Assembly: GCA_031826515.1 (NCBI GenBank)
Contig: CP134536.1
Location: 2,424,501-2,488,500, forward strand
Source: Flavobacteriaceae bacterium HL-DH10
GTDB lineage: Bacteria; Bacteroidota; Bacteroidia; Flavobacteriales; Flavobacteriaceae
DNA: 64,000 nucleotides
Direction: 5' to 3'
The notes under the pieces were generated by a model that searched no databases, had not been told where the DNA came from, and saw nothing but the letters and a program-made list of their open reading frames with translations. Below, piece by piece: positions 43,235 through 52,100 of the stretch (position 1 is the stretch's first letter; each line of letters opens with the position of its first letter). The translations under genes were made by a program, and so were the position numbers.

Positions 43235-44437
43235 ATGAAAAAAATAACACAAATACTAGTATTACTAATAGCTGTATTTAGCAATGCGCAAAAATTTGAA
43301 AATTTAGCTCAAACACCACCTCAAGGTTGGAACAGCTGGAATACCTTTGGTACAGACATCAACGAAACTCTGGTAAAAGGAATTGCCGATAAATTTATTG
43401 AATTAGGCCTTAAGGATGCTGGATACCAATACATTGTTTTAGATGATGGCTGGATGGCTAAAGAACGTGATGGAAATGGCAATCTGGTTGCCGACCCTGA
43501 AAAATTTCCTAACGGAATGAAACATTTGGCGGATTATATCCATTCTAAAGGCTTAAAATTCGGACTCTATAATTGTGCTGGAGCCACTACTTGTGCGGGT
43601 TACCCAGGAAGCCGTGGGCATGAGTATCAAGATGCTCAGACCTATGCTTCATGGGATATTGATTACCTTAAATACGATTGGTGCGATACAGGTAAAATCA
43701 ATGCAGAAAGTGCTTATACCACTATGCGCGATGCTCTATATAAAGCAGGACGACCTGTGGTTTTTAGTATTTGTGAATGGGGTGATAATGAACCCTGGAA
43801 ATGGGCAAAAGATGTTGGACATTTATGGCGTGTCACAGGAGATATTATTAATTGCTGGGATTGCGAAGTTGGTCATGGTTCATGGTCTTCTTCAGGAGTT
43901 TGGAAAATTATCAATATGAGAAAAGAAATCCGGAAATCAGCTGGTCCCGGTCACTGGAACGACTTCGATATGATGGAAGTTGGTAATGGTATGACAAATG
44001 CAGAGGATAGAAGTCATTTTGCTATGTGGAGCATGTTAGCTTCTCCATTAATAATGGGGAATGATTTAAGAACGGCTTCTAAAGAAACTATTAAAACGCT
44101 TTCTAATAAAGAAGTCATTAATGTGAATCAAGATAAATTGGGAATTCAAGGATTTCGTTTTACTAATGAAAACAATATGGAAATATGGATAAAACCTCTT
44201 GACAACAACCAATGGGCTTTGACGTTTGTAAACATGAGTAACCATCCTTTAGATTTTGTTTTTGATTGGAAAAATCATGACATTGGAGATGATGTCAACG
44301 GACGTTATGTAGATATGATAAAGAATACCTTTCAAATTAGAGATTTATTTAATCATAAAAATTTAGGGGATACTTCAACCAATTTAAAAGCAAGAATAGA
44401 ACCTCATGATGTTTTGATGGTTACTTTGAATAAATAA
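43235..44437 (+). CDS. GH27 alpha-galactosidase, exported
   Basis: A 400-residue GH27 enzyme with signal peptide (cleavage near SNAQ). PPQGWNSWNTFG and VLDDGWM open the barrel; nucleophile Asp148 in YLKYDWCDTG, acid/base Asp203 in RVTGDIINCWD; GHWNDFDMMEVGNG follows, and a C-terminal beta-domain ends DVLMVTLNK. It removes alpha-1,6-galactose side chains from galactomannan, so that mannanases and the periplasmic steps can proceed. It is the last intact gene of the mannan locus; two ruined GH2 genes follow. Confidence 0.95.
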   Translation: MKKITQILVLLIAVFSNAQKFENLAQTPPQGWNSWNTFGTDINETLVKGIADKFIELGLKDAGYQYIVLDDGWMAKERDGNGNLVADPEKFPNGMKHLADYIHSKGLKFGLYNCAGATTCAGYPGSRGHEYQDAQTYASWDIDYLKYDWCDTGKINAESAYTTMRDALYKAGRPVVFSICEWGDNEPWKWAKDVGHLWRVTGDIINCWDCEVGHGSWSSSGVWKIINMRKEIRKSAGPGHWNDFDMMEVGNGMTNAEDRSHFAMWSMLASPLIMGNDLRTASKETIKTLSNKEVINVNQDKLGIQGFRFTNENNMEIWIKPLDNNQWALTFVNMSNHPLDFVFDWKNHDIGDDVNGRYVDMIKNTFQIRDLFNHKNLGDTSTNLKARIEPHDVLMVTLNK

Positions 44438-44478
44438 AGGACATCAATAATGTTCAAAAAATCATAAGATATAAGGGG

Positions 44479-44925
44479 ATGAAAAATATTTATTTGCTTT
44501 TTTTATAACCTTAAGTGGTTCTTGCAACACAGAACAAGAACAATATAAAACCTATATAAATCTTGATGGCGAATGGCAATTTGTTCTTGATGTATAAATA
44601 GAAAAAAATAGTACAACAATAACTTAAATGAGGTTGTTGAATTACCTGAAACTACAAATACTGATAAAAAAAAGCATTCACAATAAAGACACTACCACCA
44701 TGCACCTTAATAGTGTCTATAAATAAGAAGGTGTTGCATGGTATGAAAAAATTGGTTGTCCCCAAAAGCTTTAACAATAAACATGTTCAGCTTTTTTAGA
44801 AGGCACAAAACATCAAAAATATGGATAGACATTAGTTATTTTGGAGAATTTTAACGGCTTCAATCTTTTCAAATAATTCAAATGATCTATTTATCACCTT
44901 TACGGAACTATCAAATTAACTGGAA
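44479..44925 (+). pseudogene. GH2-type gene fragment, frameshifted and truncated
   Basis: No open frame survives, but pieces in all three frames form the N-terminal part of a GH2 sugar-binding domain: MKNIYLLF, then after a shift ITLSGSCNTEQ (lipobox SGSC) and INLDGEWQFVLD, then VVELPETTNTDKK, then EGVAWYEKI, VPKSFNNKHVQLF and FLEGTKH. The order matches the start of GH2 glycosidases (DGEWQF, LPGTTD, WYxK, LFLEG). The sequence ends before any catalytic domain, so besides several frameshifts and stops it has lost most of its length. Confidence 0.8.
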
Positions 44926-44931
44926 TTATTT

Positions 44932-46027
44932 ATGAAATCTATTTCTCGTAATCGATTTTTTTTCTTTTTAGTGTTTTTAATATCTTTTTGTATTTCGGCA
45001 CAAAAGTAAACCGAAAGAGATCTGATTTTAATTGATAAAGATTGGCGTTTTTCGTTTGGTCATTTATATAATACTAAAAAAGATTTTAATCTGCAACAGG
45101 CTATTTTTTCTATTTAGCCAAATCAGATTTGGACATGGTTCAGCAACTCAGGGATTTGATGATAGATCGTAGCGAAAATGAGATCTTCCTCACGATTGGA
45201 CTGTAGAGCAATCGTTTAGTGAAAAAGCCAGTTTTAGTCATGGGTTTAAAACTGCTGGGAAAAATTTTCCTGAAAAAAGCATAGGTTGGTACCGAAAAAA
45301 AACAATATTCCAGAATCAGATAAAGGATGAATTATTTCTTTAAAATTCGATCGAGTTTTTAGAAATTCAAAAGTATTTTTTAACGGATATTTTATCGGAA
45401 ATAAAGAAAGTGGTTATAATGGTTTTGAATATGATGTTACCGCGTATGTGAACTATAGTGGTGAAAATACAATTGTTGTGTGTGTTAATGCTTCGATGGA
45501 AGAAGGCTGGAAATTTTATGCAGCCGTCCATATTTAGCAGGAATATTTTTTTGGATAGGATTTGATTATCGCGGAGAACCAACGCCTTACGGTTGTCCAC
45601 CTGTAATTTCTTATTTTGGGATGATGGATGTTTGCGGTTTCCCGAAAAACAATGTGTTTTATTTGAAATCCTGGTGGGGAAATGAACCTGTTTTACACAT
45701 TATGCCACATTGGAACTGGAGTGGAATGGAAGGCAAGGAAATCGATGTTAAGGTCTATTCAAATTGCGATGAAGTAGAATTTTTCCTGAACAAAAAAAGC
45801 TTAGGCAAAAAGAAAATGAAGTAATACGAACATTTAGAATGGAAGGTAAAATATATACCAGGAACTCTTGAGGTGATTGGTTATAAAAATGGCAAAAAAT
45901 ACTTTCTGAAATTCAGAAAACAACTAAAAATACTGAGAATATTAAGCTTTCTATTGATAAAGAAAACCAAACGAACAGCAATGTTGTAGTGGTAACCGTT
46001 GAGCCAACAGATAACCGTCCTGAATAA
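44932..46027 (+). pseudogene. GH2 beta-galactosidase-type gene with internal deletion and many stops
   Basis: Begins with a good signal peptide (SISRNRFFFFLVFL, then CISAQ) and a stop right after. Fragments follow in order: DWRFSFGHLYN, DLPHDWTVEQSFSE, SIGWYRKK, VFFNGYFIGNKESGYNGFEYDVTAYV, NTIVVCVNASMEEGWKFYA. The text then jumps, near 45530, to the end of the GH2 barrel (GFDYRGEPTPYG, SYFGMMDVCGFPKNN) and the DUF4982-like domain (EPVLHIMPHWNWSGMEGKEIDVKVYSNCDEVEFFLN). The N-terminal rest and the whole front of the TIM barrel with both catalytic Glu are missing. About 1.1 kb remain of an expected 2.4 kb or more. Confidence 0.85.
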
Positions 46028-46190
46028 AGGCTACATACTAATTTTTAAGCCTCAATGCTTGGTATAGTTTATGTTTATTTAAACGGTGTGTTTTATATAA
46101 AATGTTTTGTGTGTTTTACTCCATTTAACATTTTCAATGGCCTTAATGTATTCTTTAATTTCAAATCATAATTTGCGCGTAAATACACAT

Positions 46191-46224
46191 AAAAAAGCCT
46201 GTTTCAAATTTTGAAACAGGCTTT
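46191..46224 (-). terminator. Intrinsic terminator of pnp
   Basis: AAAGCCTGTTTCAAA (46194-46208) and TTTGAAACAGGCTTT (46210-46224) form a long perfect stem; on the minus strand it runs into a T-tract (complement of the A-run at 46191-46196), 25 nt after the pnp stop. Confidence 0.85.
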
Positions 46225-46248
46225 AATAAATTATAGATTTAAAAGAAT

Positions 46249-48498
46249 TTAATCTCTCTTGTCTTCTCTAGGTTTTCTATCATCACGACGGTTATCGCGT
46301 CCGCGATTATCTCTACCTCTGTTGTCGCGTCCACCACGATCATTGTTTTCTCTAGGTGGTCTTGCTACATAACCTTCTGGTTTTGGTAAAATAGCTTTTC
46401 GAGATACTTTTTCTTTACGAGTTCTTGGGTCTACACCAAAGTACTTCACATCAAAAACATCACCCATATTTACAACGTCTGTTACATTTTCAGTACGTTC
46501 CCAAGCCAATTCACTTACATGTAATAAAACTTCGTTACCTGGAGCATCAATATATTCTACTACAGCACCAAAATCAAGCATTTTAATAACCTTTACTTGG
46601 TAAACATTACCAACAGTTGGTTTAAATAATAATGAGTCTATTTTTGCTTGAACAGCATCAATACCTTCATTACCAACACCTAATATTTCAACAATACCTT
46701 CTTCAGTAACAGGATCTTCGTTAATAACAATAGTTGTATTGGTTTCTTTTTGTAATTCTTGGATTACTTTTCCACCAGGACCAATTAATGCACCAATAAA
46801 TTCGTTAGGAATTCTTCTGGTAATCATTTTTGGAGAATGTTCTTTAACATCTGTATTAGGAGCAGCAATTGTATCTGTTAATTTACCTAAAATGTGTATA
46901 CGTCCATCGCGTGCTTGTTTTAGCGCATTGACAAGAATTTCATAAGATAATCCTTTTACTTTAATGTCCATTTGGCAAGCAGTAATACCATCGGCAGTAC
47001 CAGTTACTTTAAAGTCCATATCTCCTAAGTGATCTTCATCACCTAAAATATCAGATAATACAGCGTATTTTCCAGAATTAACATCTGTAATTAGTCCCAT
47101 AGCAATACCCGAAACAGGTTTCTTTAATTGAACCCCAGCATCCATAAGCGCCATTGTACCAGAACAAACAGTTGCCATAGAAGACGAGCCATTAGATTCT
47201 AATACTTCTGAAACTACACGAACAGTATAAGGACAATCTTCAGGAACCATACCTTTTAAAGCTCGTTGCGCTAAGTTACCGTGTCCAACTTCTCTACGAG
47301 ATGTTCCACGTATAGGTCTTGCTTCACCTGTTGAAAAAGGAGGGAAGTTATAGTGTAAATAGAAGCGTTCTTCACCTTCAAAAGATGGCATGTCTATTTG
47401 GTTAGCTTCTCTACTTGTTCCTAAAGTAACCGTTGCTAAGGCTTGAGTTTCTCCACGTGTAAAGATAGCTGAACCATGAGTTGATGGTAAATAATCAACC
47501 TCACACCAAATTGGTCTAATCTCGTCAGTCTTACGACCATCTAAACGTAAACCTTCGTTTAATGTTAAATCTCTAACCGCTGTTTTTTCAGCTTTACTAT
47601 AATATTTAGAAATTAATCCACCAATATCTGCTAATTCTTCTTCAGAAAACGTCGCTTTTATCGCTTCTTTAATTTCAGCAAATGCAGCACTTCTTTCATG
47701 TTTAGCAGAACCTGCTTTTGCTACAGCATATACTTTGTCGTATGCCATATCATGAATTTTTTGAGCTAGCTCTTCATCTTCTCTTTCTGGCTCGTATTCA
47801 CGTACTTCTTTTTTGCCAAAAGCCTCAGCTAAAGCTACTTGAGCAGCACATTGTACTTTAATAGCTTCGTGAGCAAATTTGATTGCCTCAGTCATTTCTT
47901 CTTCAGAAATCTCATCCATTTCACCTTCAACCATCATAACAGAATCGGCAGAAGCACCAATCATCATATCGATGTCAGATTCTAATAATTGAGCTCTAGT
48001 TGGATTGATAACGAATTCACCATTTACACGGCCAACTCTAGCTTCAGAAATTGGACATTCAAAAGGAAAATCAGATAATTGAATAGCCGCTGATGCAGCT
48101 AAACCTGCCATAGCATCTGGCATAACCTCATCATCATGAGACATTAACTGAATCATCACCTGAGTTTCTGAATGATAATCTTTTGGGAATAACGGACGTA
48201 AAACACGGTCTACTAAACGCATTGTTAAAACTTCGCCATCACTTGGTCTAGCTTCTCTTTTAAAGAAACCTCCAGGATAACGTCCTGCTGCAGCAAATTT
48301 TTCTCTGTAATCTACCGTTAACGGTAAAAAATCAACATCTGCTTGTTTGTAATTGGAAACAACTGTACATAGTAACATACATTTTCCAGATTGCACCACA
48401 ACGCTACCATGCGCTTGTTTTGCTAATTTTCCAGTTTCGATAGAAATTTCTCTACCGTCACCAAGGTCTATAACCTCTCTAAAAACTTTTGGAATCAT
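46249..48498 (-). CDS. pnp: Polyribonucleotide nucleotidyltransferase (PNPase)
   Basis: A 749-residue 3'-5' phosphorolytic exoribonuclease of the RNA degradation machinery. Two RNase PH cores (residues about 10-230 and 320-550, [51 protein letters not shown]), a KH domain ([24 protein letters not shown]) and an S1 domain ([21 protein letters not shown]) are complete, followed by a basic RG/RD-repeat tail that may bind RNA. The start is the ATG with complement 48496-48498 ([16 protein letters not shown]); the longer frame is a spurious extension. It follows rpsO, as in many bacteria. Confidence 0.98.
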   Translation of the reverse strand: MIPKVFREVIDLGDGREISIETGKLAKQAHGSVVVQSGKCMLLCTVVSNYKQADVDFLPLTVDYREKFAAAGRYPGGFFKREARPSDGEVLTMRLVDRVLRPLFPKDYHSETQVMIQLMSHDDEVMPDAMAGLAASAAIQLSDFPFECPISEARVGRVNGEFVINPTRAQLLESDIDMMIGASADSVMMVEGEMDEISEEEMTEAIKFAHEAIKVQCAAQVALAEAFGKKEVREYEPEREDEELAQKIHDMAYDKVYAVAKAGSAKHERSAAFAEIKEAIKATFSEEELADIGGLISKYYSKAEKTAVRDLTLNEGLRLDGRKTDEIRPIWCEVDYLPSTHGSAIFTRGETQALATVTLGTSREANQIDMPSFEGEERFYLHYNFPPFSTGEARPIRGTSRREVGHGNLAQRALKGMVPEDCPYTVRVVSEVLESNGSSSMATVCSGTMALMDAGVQLKKPVSGIAMGLITDVNSGKYAVLSDILGDEDHLGDMDFKVTGTADGITACQMDIKVKGLSYEILVNALKQARDGRIHILGKLTDTIAAPNTDVKEHSPKMITRRIPNEFIGALIGPGGKVIQELQKETNTTIVINEDPVTEEGIVEILGVGNEGIDAVQAKIDSLLFKPTVGNVYQVKVIKMLDFGAVVEYIDAPGNEVLLHVSELAWERTENVTDVVNMGDVFDVKYFGVDPRTRKEKVSRKAILPKPEGYVARPPRENNDRGGRDNRGRDNRGRDNRRDDRKPREDKRD

Positions 48499-48577
48499 AA
48501 ATTTTTTAATTCTAATTAAACAATGGTCGTTGTGTTGTTGTGTGTAGTTGTTGTGTGTGACCAATGAAAAACTATGT

Positions 48578-48598
48578 ATCCTGAACTTGTATCAGGAT
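48578..48598. repeat. Short palindromic intergenic element between rpsO and pnp
   Basis: ATCCTGA (48578-48584) and TCAGGAT (48592-48598) flank ACTTGTA. The sequence CCTGAACTTGTATCAGGATC is of a kind I know as a dispersed repeat in Bacteroidota genomes. It lies in the leader of pnp. Only one copy is in the window. Confidence 0.45.
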
Positions 48599-48653
48599 CT
48601 GCTTATTCATAATTTTCGAATGTTATACTCTTTCGATTGAGTTATATTTAAAC

Positions 48654-48675
48654 AAAAAAGAGGCTTTACAGCCTC
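48654..48675 (-). terminator. Intrinsic terminator of rpsO
   Basis: GAGGCT (48660-48665) and AGCCTC (48670-48675) with a TTAC loop; on the minus strand followed by TTTTTTG (complement of the A-run at 48654-48659), 7 nt after the rpsO stop. It implies that pnp needs its own promoter or read-through. Confidence 0.8.
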
Positions 48676-48681
48676 TTTTTA

Positions 48682-48951
48682 TTATTTTCTTAATCCTAAT
48701 TCTTTTACTATGGCACGATATCTTAAGACATCTTTCTTCGTTAAGTAATCTAGTAAGCTTCTTCTTTTACCTACTAATTTTACTAACGAACGCTCAGTAT
48801 TATAATCTTTACGATTGTTTTTTAAGTGCTCTGTTAAGTGATTAATTCTTTGCGTAAATAACGCAATTTGTCCTTCAGCAGAACCGGTATCGTTTTTTCC
48901 TTTACCGTGTTTTGCAAACATTTCTTCTTTTGCTTCTTTTGATAAATACAT
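48682..48951 (-). CDS. rpsO: 30S ribosomal protein S15
   Basis: An 89-residue S15, the normal length. It binds 16S rRNA at the central domain early in 30S assembly. Signatures: GSAEGQIALFTQRINHLTEHLK, DYNTERSLVKLVGKRRSLLDYL and YRAIVKELGLRK. The start is the ATG with complement 48949-48951; the upstream in-frame extension runs through the leader hairpin and is not coding. A good TTG-N18-TATATTTG promoter precedes it, and S15 genes are often autoregulated through their leader RNA. Confidence 0.97.
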   Translation of the reverse strand: MYLSKEAKEEMFAKHGKGKNDTGSAEGQIALFTQRINHLTEHLKNNRKDYNTERSLVKLVGKRRSLLDYLTKKDVLRYRAIVKELGLRK

Positions 48952-48983
48952 GCTAATATTATTGTAAATGATTGTTATGTACA

Positions 48984-49000
48984 CGAAAGCCTTTCTTTCG
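48984..49000 (-). promoter_or_regulatory. Leader stem-loop of rpsO
   Basis: CGAAAG (48984-48989) and CTTTCG (48995-49000) form a perfect 6-bp stem with a 5-nt loop just after the expected transcription start and 33 nt before the rpsO ATG. S15 represses its own mRNA in several phyla through unrelated leader structures, so this is a candidate site. Confidence 0.4.
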
Positions 49001-49005
49001 AGCGG

Positions 49006-49034
49006 CAAATATAGTAAATTTTAGTGATTTGCAA
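49006..49034 (-). promoter_or_regulatory. rpsO promoter
   Basis: On the minus strand TTG (49034-49032), an 18-nt spacer and TATATTTG (49013-49006) fully match the Bacteroidota TTG-N17..23-TAnnTTTG promoter. The leader is about 50 nt long. Confidence 0.7.
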
Positions 49035-49046
49035 GTGTTATAAACT

Positions 49047-49091
49047 AAAAAAACACCTGCCAAGTTTTTAAAACTGAACAGGTGTTTTTTT
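49047..49091. terminator. Bidirectional hairpin terminator
   Basis: A-run plus ACACCTG (49047-49059) pairs with CAGGTG plus T-run (49079-49091). The symmetry gives a T-tract on either strand. It ends the minus-strand lipoprotein gene at 49106 and insulates it from the rpsO promoter. Confidence 0.75.
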
Positions 49092-49105
49092 AGTTTTGAA
49101 AAAAA

Positions 49106-49636
49106 TTAAATGACATCAATTGTAAATGTAGAATCTAATTCAATTATAACATCGAAAGTTACAGGTGTTGCACTTAGTGTTCCCGATATTGTAATTGTAA
49201 CAGACGTATTGTTTTTTAAATACGTTGCAATACTTTTTAATTGGTTAGTATCATCAATGCTGTATATCGTATTGTTGTCGTCTGATTGTTTAAGGTTAAC
49301 ATCGTTAACTGCAATAGAAATTTCGCCTATATTAAATGATGCATTTGTAATAGCTGCGTTTTCTGCACCAGTAAAATTAGAGATTTCATACGTTAACGTG
49401 TTGATCGTTATATTCTGAATTAAATCTAAATTTTTCTTAATTTCTTCATTTGTAGAAATATCTATTGTAGTAGATTCTGATAACGATGATGAACTACCGC
49501 CATTATTATCTGGAATGGCTATTTCAATTGTGGTATTAAAATCTTTAGTGATATCAAATTCAGTTAATTTGTCAAGTTCACTACAATTAAAAACAGTTAA
49601 AATTAGTAGCAATACAATGTTGGTTTTTAGACTCAT
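49106..49636 (-). CDS. Putative lipoprotein, unknown
   Basis: A 176-residue protein with signal peptide and lipobox VFNC (Cys18), then a Ser/Asn/Thr-rich, beta-strand-like body with a low-complexity NNGGSSSSLSES segment near residue 45. No catalytic motif or named family recognised. It lies 51 nt downstream of accD on the same strand and ends at the bidirectional terminator, so it may share the accD transcript. Confidence 0.7.
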   Translation of the reverse strand: MSLKTNIVLLLILTVFNCSELDKLTEFDITKDFNTTIEIAIPDNNGGSSSSLSESTTIDISTNEEIKKNLDLIQNITINTLTYEISNFTGAENAAITNASFNIGEISIAVNDVNLKQSDDNNTIYSIDDTNQLKSIATYLKNNTSVTITISGTLSATPVTFDVIIELDSTFTIDVI

Positions 49637-49687
49637 AAGGTAAGATTTGGGTAGCTAAAAAATTGATAAAAACTCTTTTGTCGTTTT

Positions 49688-50544
49688 TTATGCTCTTAGG
49701 GGTTGATTTAATATTAAATCAAGATATTGATTCACCTTATTTTTTAAGTTTTTACGCAATGTAATAAAGTCTAAAAAACCATGTTCTAGTAAGAATTCGG
49801 AAGTTTGAAAGCCTTCTGGTAATTCTTTACCAGTTGTATCTCTAACAATCCTTGGACCAGCAAAGCCAATTAAAGCTCCTGGTTCACTAATGTTAATATC
49901 TCCTAACATAGCAAATGATGCTGTTGTTCCTCCTGTAGTTGGATCTGTGCATAATGAAATGTATGGTATGCTAGCATCTGCTAATTGTGCTAATTTAACC
50001 GATGTTTTAGCTAATTGCATTAATGATAAAGCCGCTTCCATCATACGAGCTCCTCCAGATTTTGATATAATCATTAAAGGGATGTTATTTTTTAAAGAGT
50101 AATCTGCTGCTCTGGCTATTTTTTCTCCAACAACACTTCCCATAGAACCACCAATAAAGGCAAAATCCATACAAGCTACTACTAAATCTTTTCCTTTAGA
50201 TTTTCCAACAGCACATCTAACCGCATCTTTTAAATTGGTTTTTTCTTGAGCTGCTTTTAAACGTTCAGGGTATTTTTTTGTGTCAACAAACTTTAAAGAG
50301 TCTTTAGATTCAAGATTGGCATCTAGTTCTTTAAATTTATTATCGTCGAAAAGTATTTCAAAATATTCTTTACTACCTATTCTAACATGGTAACCGTCTT
50401 CTGGACTTACATAAAAGTTTTTTTCTAATTCTTCTGCATCAACAATTTTACCAGTTGGAGATTTATACCACAATCCTTTTGGGGTATCTTTTTTTCCTGA
50501 GTGGTAGTTGTAATTCCTTTTGTTTTTCTTTTAAACCAAGACAT
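49688..50544 (-). CDS. accD: Acetyl-CoA carboxylase carboxyltransferase beta subunit, with apparent frameshift near the start
   Basis: AccD joins AccA to carboxylate acetyl-CoA to malonyl-CoA in fatty acid synthesis, and is essential. The body (from [92 protein letters not shown]) is intact up to the stop at 49688. The natural ATG is at 50544 and reads [19 protein letters not shown], but the run of A's at 50495-50489 (minus strand) has seven bases where eight are needed to continue into DTPKGLWYK. So a single-base deletion separates the first 19 codons from the rest; the ATG frame would stop soon after. Zinc-ribbon cysteines are absent, as I expect for Bacteroidota AccD. Sequencing error, true mutation or slippage are all possible. 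Confidence 0.9.
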
Positions 50545-50600
50545 ATTAATTTACCTTTTTTAGTTTACGACGTTATTTGTTTATTATAACAACGCTATTT

Positions 50601-50703
50601 GGATTAAGGATTGCTGCGTAATTTTTTGCTTTTACAAGCATGAAAACGGCAGAAAGCCTGACTACAAAATTAAGTCTTTTTTTAGTTTTGTGGTAACGCC
50701 CTT
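50601..50703 (-). repeat. Candidate dispersed element (GGGCGTTACC ... CAATCC type)
   Basis: On the minus strand the segment begins AAGGGCGTTACC, continues through GGCTTTCTGC and ends near GCAGCAATCCTTAATCC. From memory, an element with this order of blocks (GGGCGTTACC, GGCTTT-CGC, CAATCCCTAACGC) is widespread between genes of flavobacteria. The copy here is AT-diluted and lies in the accD leader; a TAATTTTG box (50672-50665) falls inside it. Confidence 0.4.
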
Positions 50704-50773
50704 GTGTTTTTATTGAAGTGGGGTGTTTTTTTTAATTGTAATAATCTTGTTTTTAGTGCTTTATATAAACGAT

Positions 50774-50799
50774 AAAGGCTCTGTTTTCTCAGAGCCTTT
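50774..50799 (-). terminator. Hairpin after fbaA
   Basis: AAAGGCTCTG (50774-50783) and CAGAGCCTTT (50790-50799) form a perfect 10-bp stem with a 6-nt loop 26 nt after the fbaA stop. The minus-strand T-tract is weak, while a T-run occurs on the + side; position makes it the fbaA terminator. Confidence 0.65.
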
Positions 50800-50824
50800 A
50801 ATTGTTTTTTGTAATAAAACCTTT

Positions 50825-51892
50825 CTATAAAGTATTTACATTGTTTAAATCTTCAAATGCCTTTTTTAAACGCTCTACAAAAGTAACTTCTCCTGCACGT
50901 AACCATACACGTGGGTCGTAATATTTTTTGTTTGGTACATCGGCTCCTTCAGGGTTTCCTATTTGTCCTTTTAAATAATCGGCCTTTTCTCCCATGTAAT
51001 CACGAATACCACTCATGAAGGCATATTGTAAATCGGTATCAATATTCATTTTTATAACACCATAGCTAATACCTTCTCTAATTTCTTCAACTGTAGAACC
51101 AGATCCGCCGTGGAATACAAAATCAATATGGTTTTCTTCAACACCATACTTTTTTGTAATATATTCTTGAGAATTTTTTAAGATTTTTGGTGTTAACTTT
51201 ACATTTCCTGGTTTGTAAACACCGTGAACATTTCCAAAAGCTGCTGCAATAGTGAATTGGTCACTTACTTTGCTTAATTCTTCGTATGCGTAAGCTACTT
51301 CTTCTGGTTGTGTGTATAATTTAGAATCATCAACATCTGTATTATCAACACCGTCTTCTTCACCACCAGTTATACCTAATTCAATTTCTAAAGTCATGCC
51401 CATTTTAGACATACGTTCTAAATAGGTTTTACATATTTCTATATTTTCTTCAATAGGTTCTTCTGATAGGTCAATCATGTGCGAGCTGAAAAGTGATTTT
51501 CCAGTTTCAGCAAAATGTTTTTCACTTGCATCTAATAACCCATCTATCCAAGGTAATAATTTTTTAGCACAGTGGTCTGTATGTAAAATTACTGGAACAC
51601 CATAAGATTCAGATAATGTGTGTACATGTTTTGCACCTGCTATAGCACCTGCAATAGCTGCTTTTTGCCCTTCATTACTTAGTCCTTTTCCAGCGTTAAA
51701 TTGAGCACCTCCATTAGAAAATTGAATAATTACTGGTGCATTTAAATCTCTAGCGGTTTCTAAAACACCATTAATAGTATCCGATCCTATGACGTTAACA
51801 GCTGGTAATGCATAATTATTTGCTTTTGCATGGTTGAAAATAGCTTGTACTTCTTTTCCGGTAGCAACTCCTGGTTTTATATTGTGTCCCAT
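50825..51892 (-). CDS. fbaA: Class II fructose-bisphosphate aldolase
   Basis: A 355-residue zinc-dependent aldolase of glycolysis and gluconeogenesis (E. coli FbaA type, normal length). Signatures: YALPAVNVIGSDTINGVLETA, zinc ligand motif HTDHCAKKLLPW, SSHMIDLSEEP, EIELGITGGEEDGVDN, AAFGNVHGVYKPGNV and FHGGSGS. It would receive triose/hexose phosphates from both polysaccharide loci. A TACTTTTG element (51935-51928) precedes the gene. Confidence 0.98.
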   Translation of the reverse strand: MGHNIKPGVATGKEVQAIFNHAKANNYALPAVNVIGSDTINGVLETARDLNAPVIIQFSNGGAQFNAGKGLSNEGQKAAIAGAIAGAKHVHTLSESYGVPVILHTDHCAKKLLPWIDGLLDASEKHFAETGKSLFSSHMIDLSEEPIEENIEICKTYLERMSKMGMTLEIELGITGGEEDGVDNTDVDDSKLYTQPEEVAYAYEELSKVSDQFTIAAAFGNVHGVYKPGNVKLTPKILKNSQEYITKKYGVEENHIDFVFHGGSGSTVEEIREGISYGVIKMNIDTDLQYAFMSGIRDYMGEKADYLKGQIGNPEGADVPNKKYYDPRVWLRAGEVTFVERLKKAFEDLNNVNTL

Positions 51893-51927
51893 TTTTCTAT
51901 ATAAATTAATTAGTATTTTGTAGTTTT

Positions 51928-51935
51928 CAAAAGTA
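51928..51935 (-). promoter_or_regulatory. TAnnTTTG -7 element of fbaA
   Basis: TACTTTTG on the minus strand, about 35 nt before the ATG. No TTG partner at the usual distance. Confidence 0.45.
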
Positions 51936-52100
51936 ATGATTTTTTAAATAAAGAGTTGTGGTTTTGTGACTTGAAAAGAATAAAAAGATACTAAAACGTT
52001 ATAGTTATTTATGTTTTGAATATGATTTTTGGTTTAAAAAAGAGAAGTGTTAAAGAGCTCATTTTTATTAATGAAGGGAATTACCGTAGAAATTTTTATT

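Noticed and set aside
45367-45600. Minus-strand ORF in the GH2 ruin
   Set aside because: It is antisense to recognisable GH2 fragments and has no protein-like features.
45621-45824. Independent 67-residue gene
   Set aside because: It is the DUF4982-like piece of the ruined GH2 gene, in frame for a short stretch only.
48531-48561. TTGTTGTGTG repeats as a CRISPR or satellite
   Set aside because: Only a short low-complexity GT-rich stretch; no regular spacing or spacers.
48952-49008. N-terminal extension of S15
   Set aside because: S15 is 89 residues in nearly all bacteria and the extension covers the leader stem-loop.
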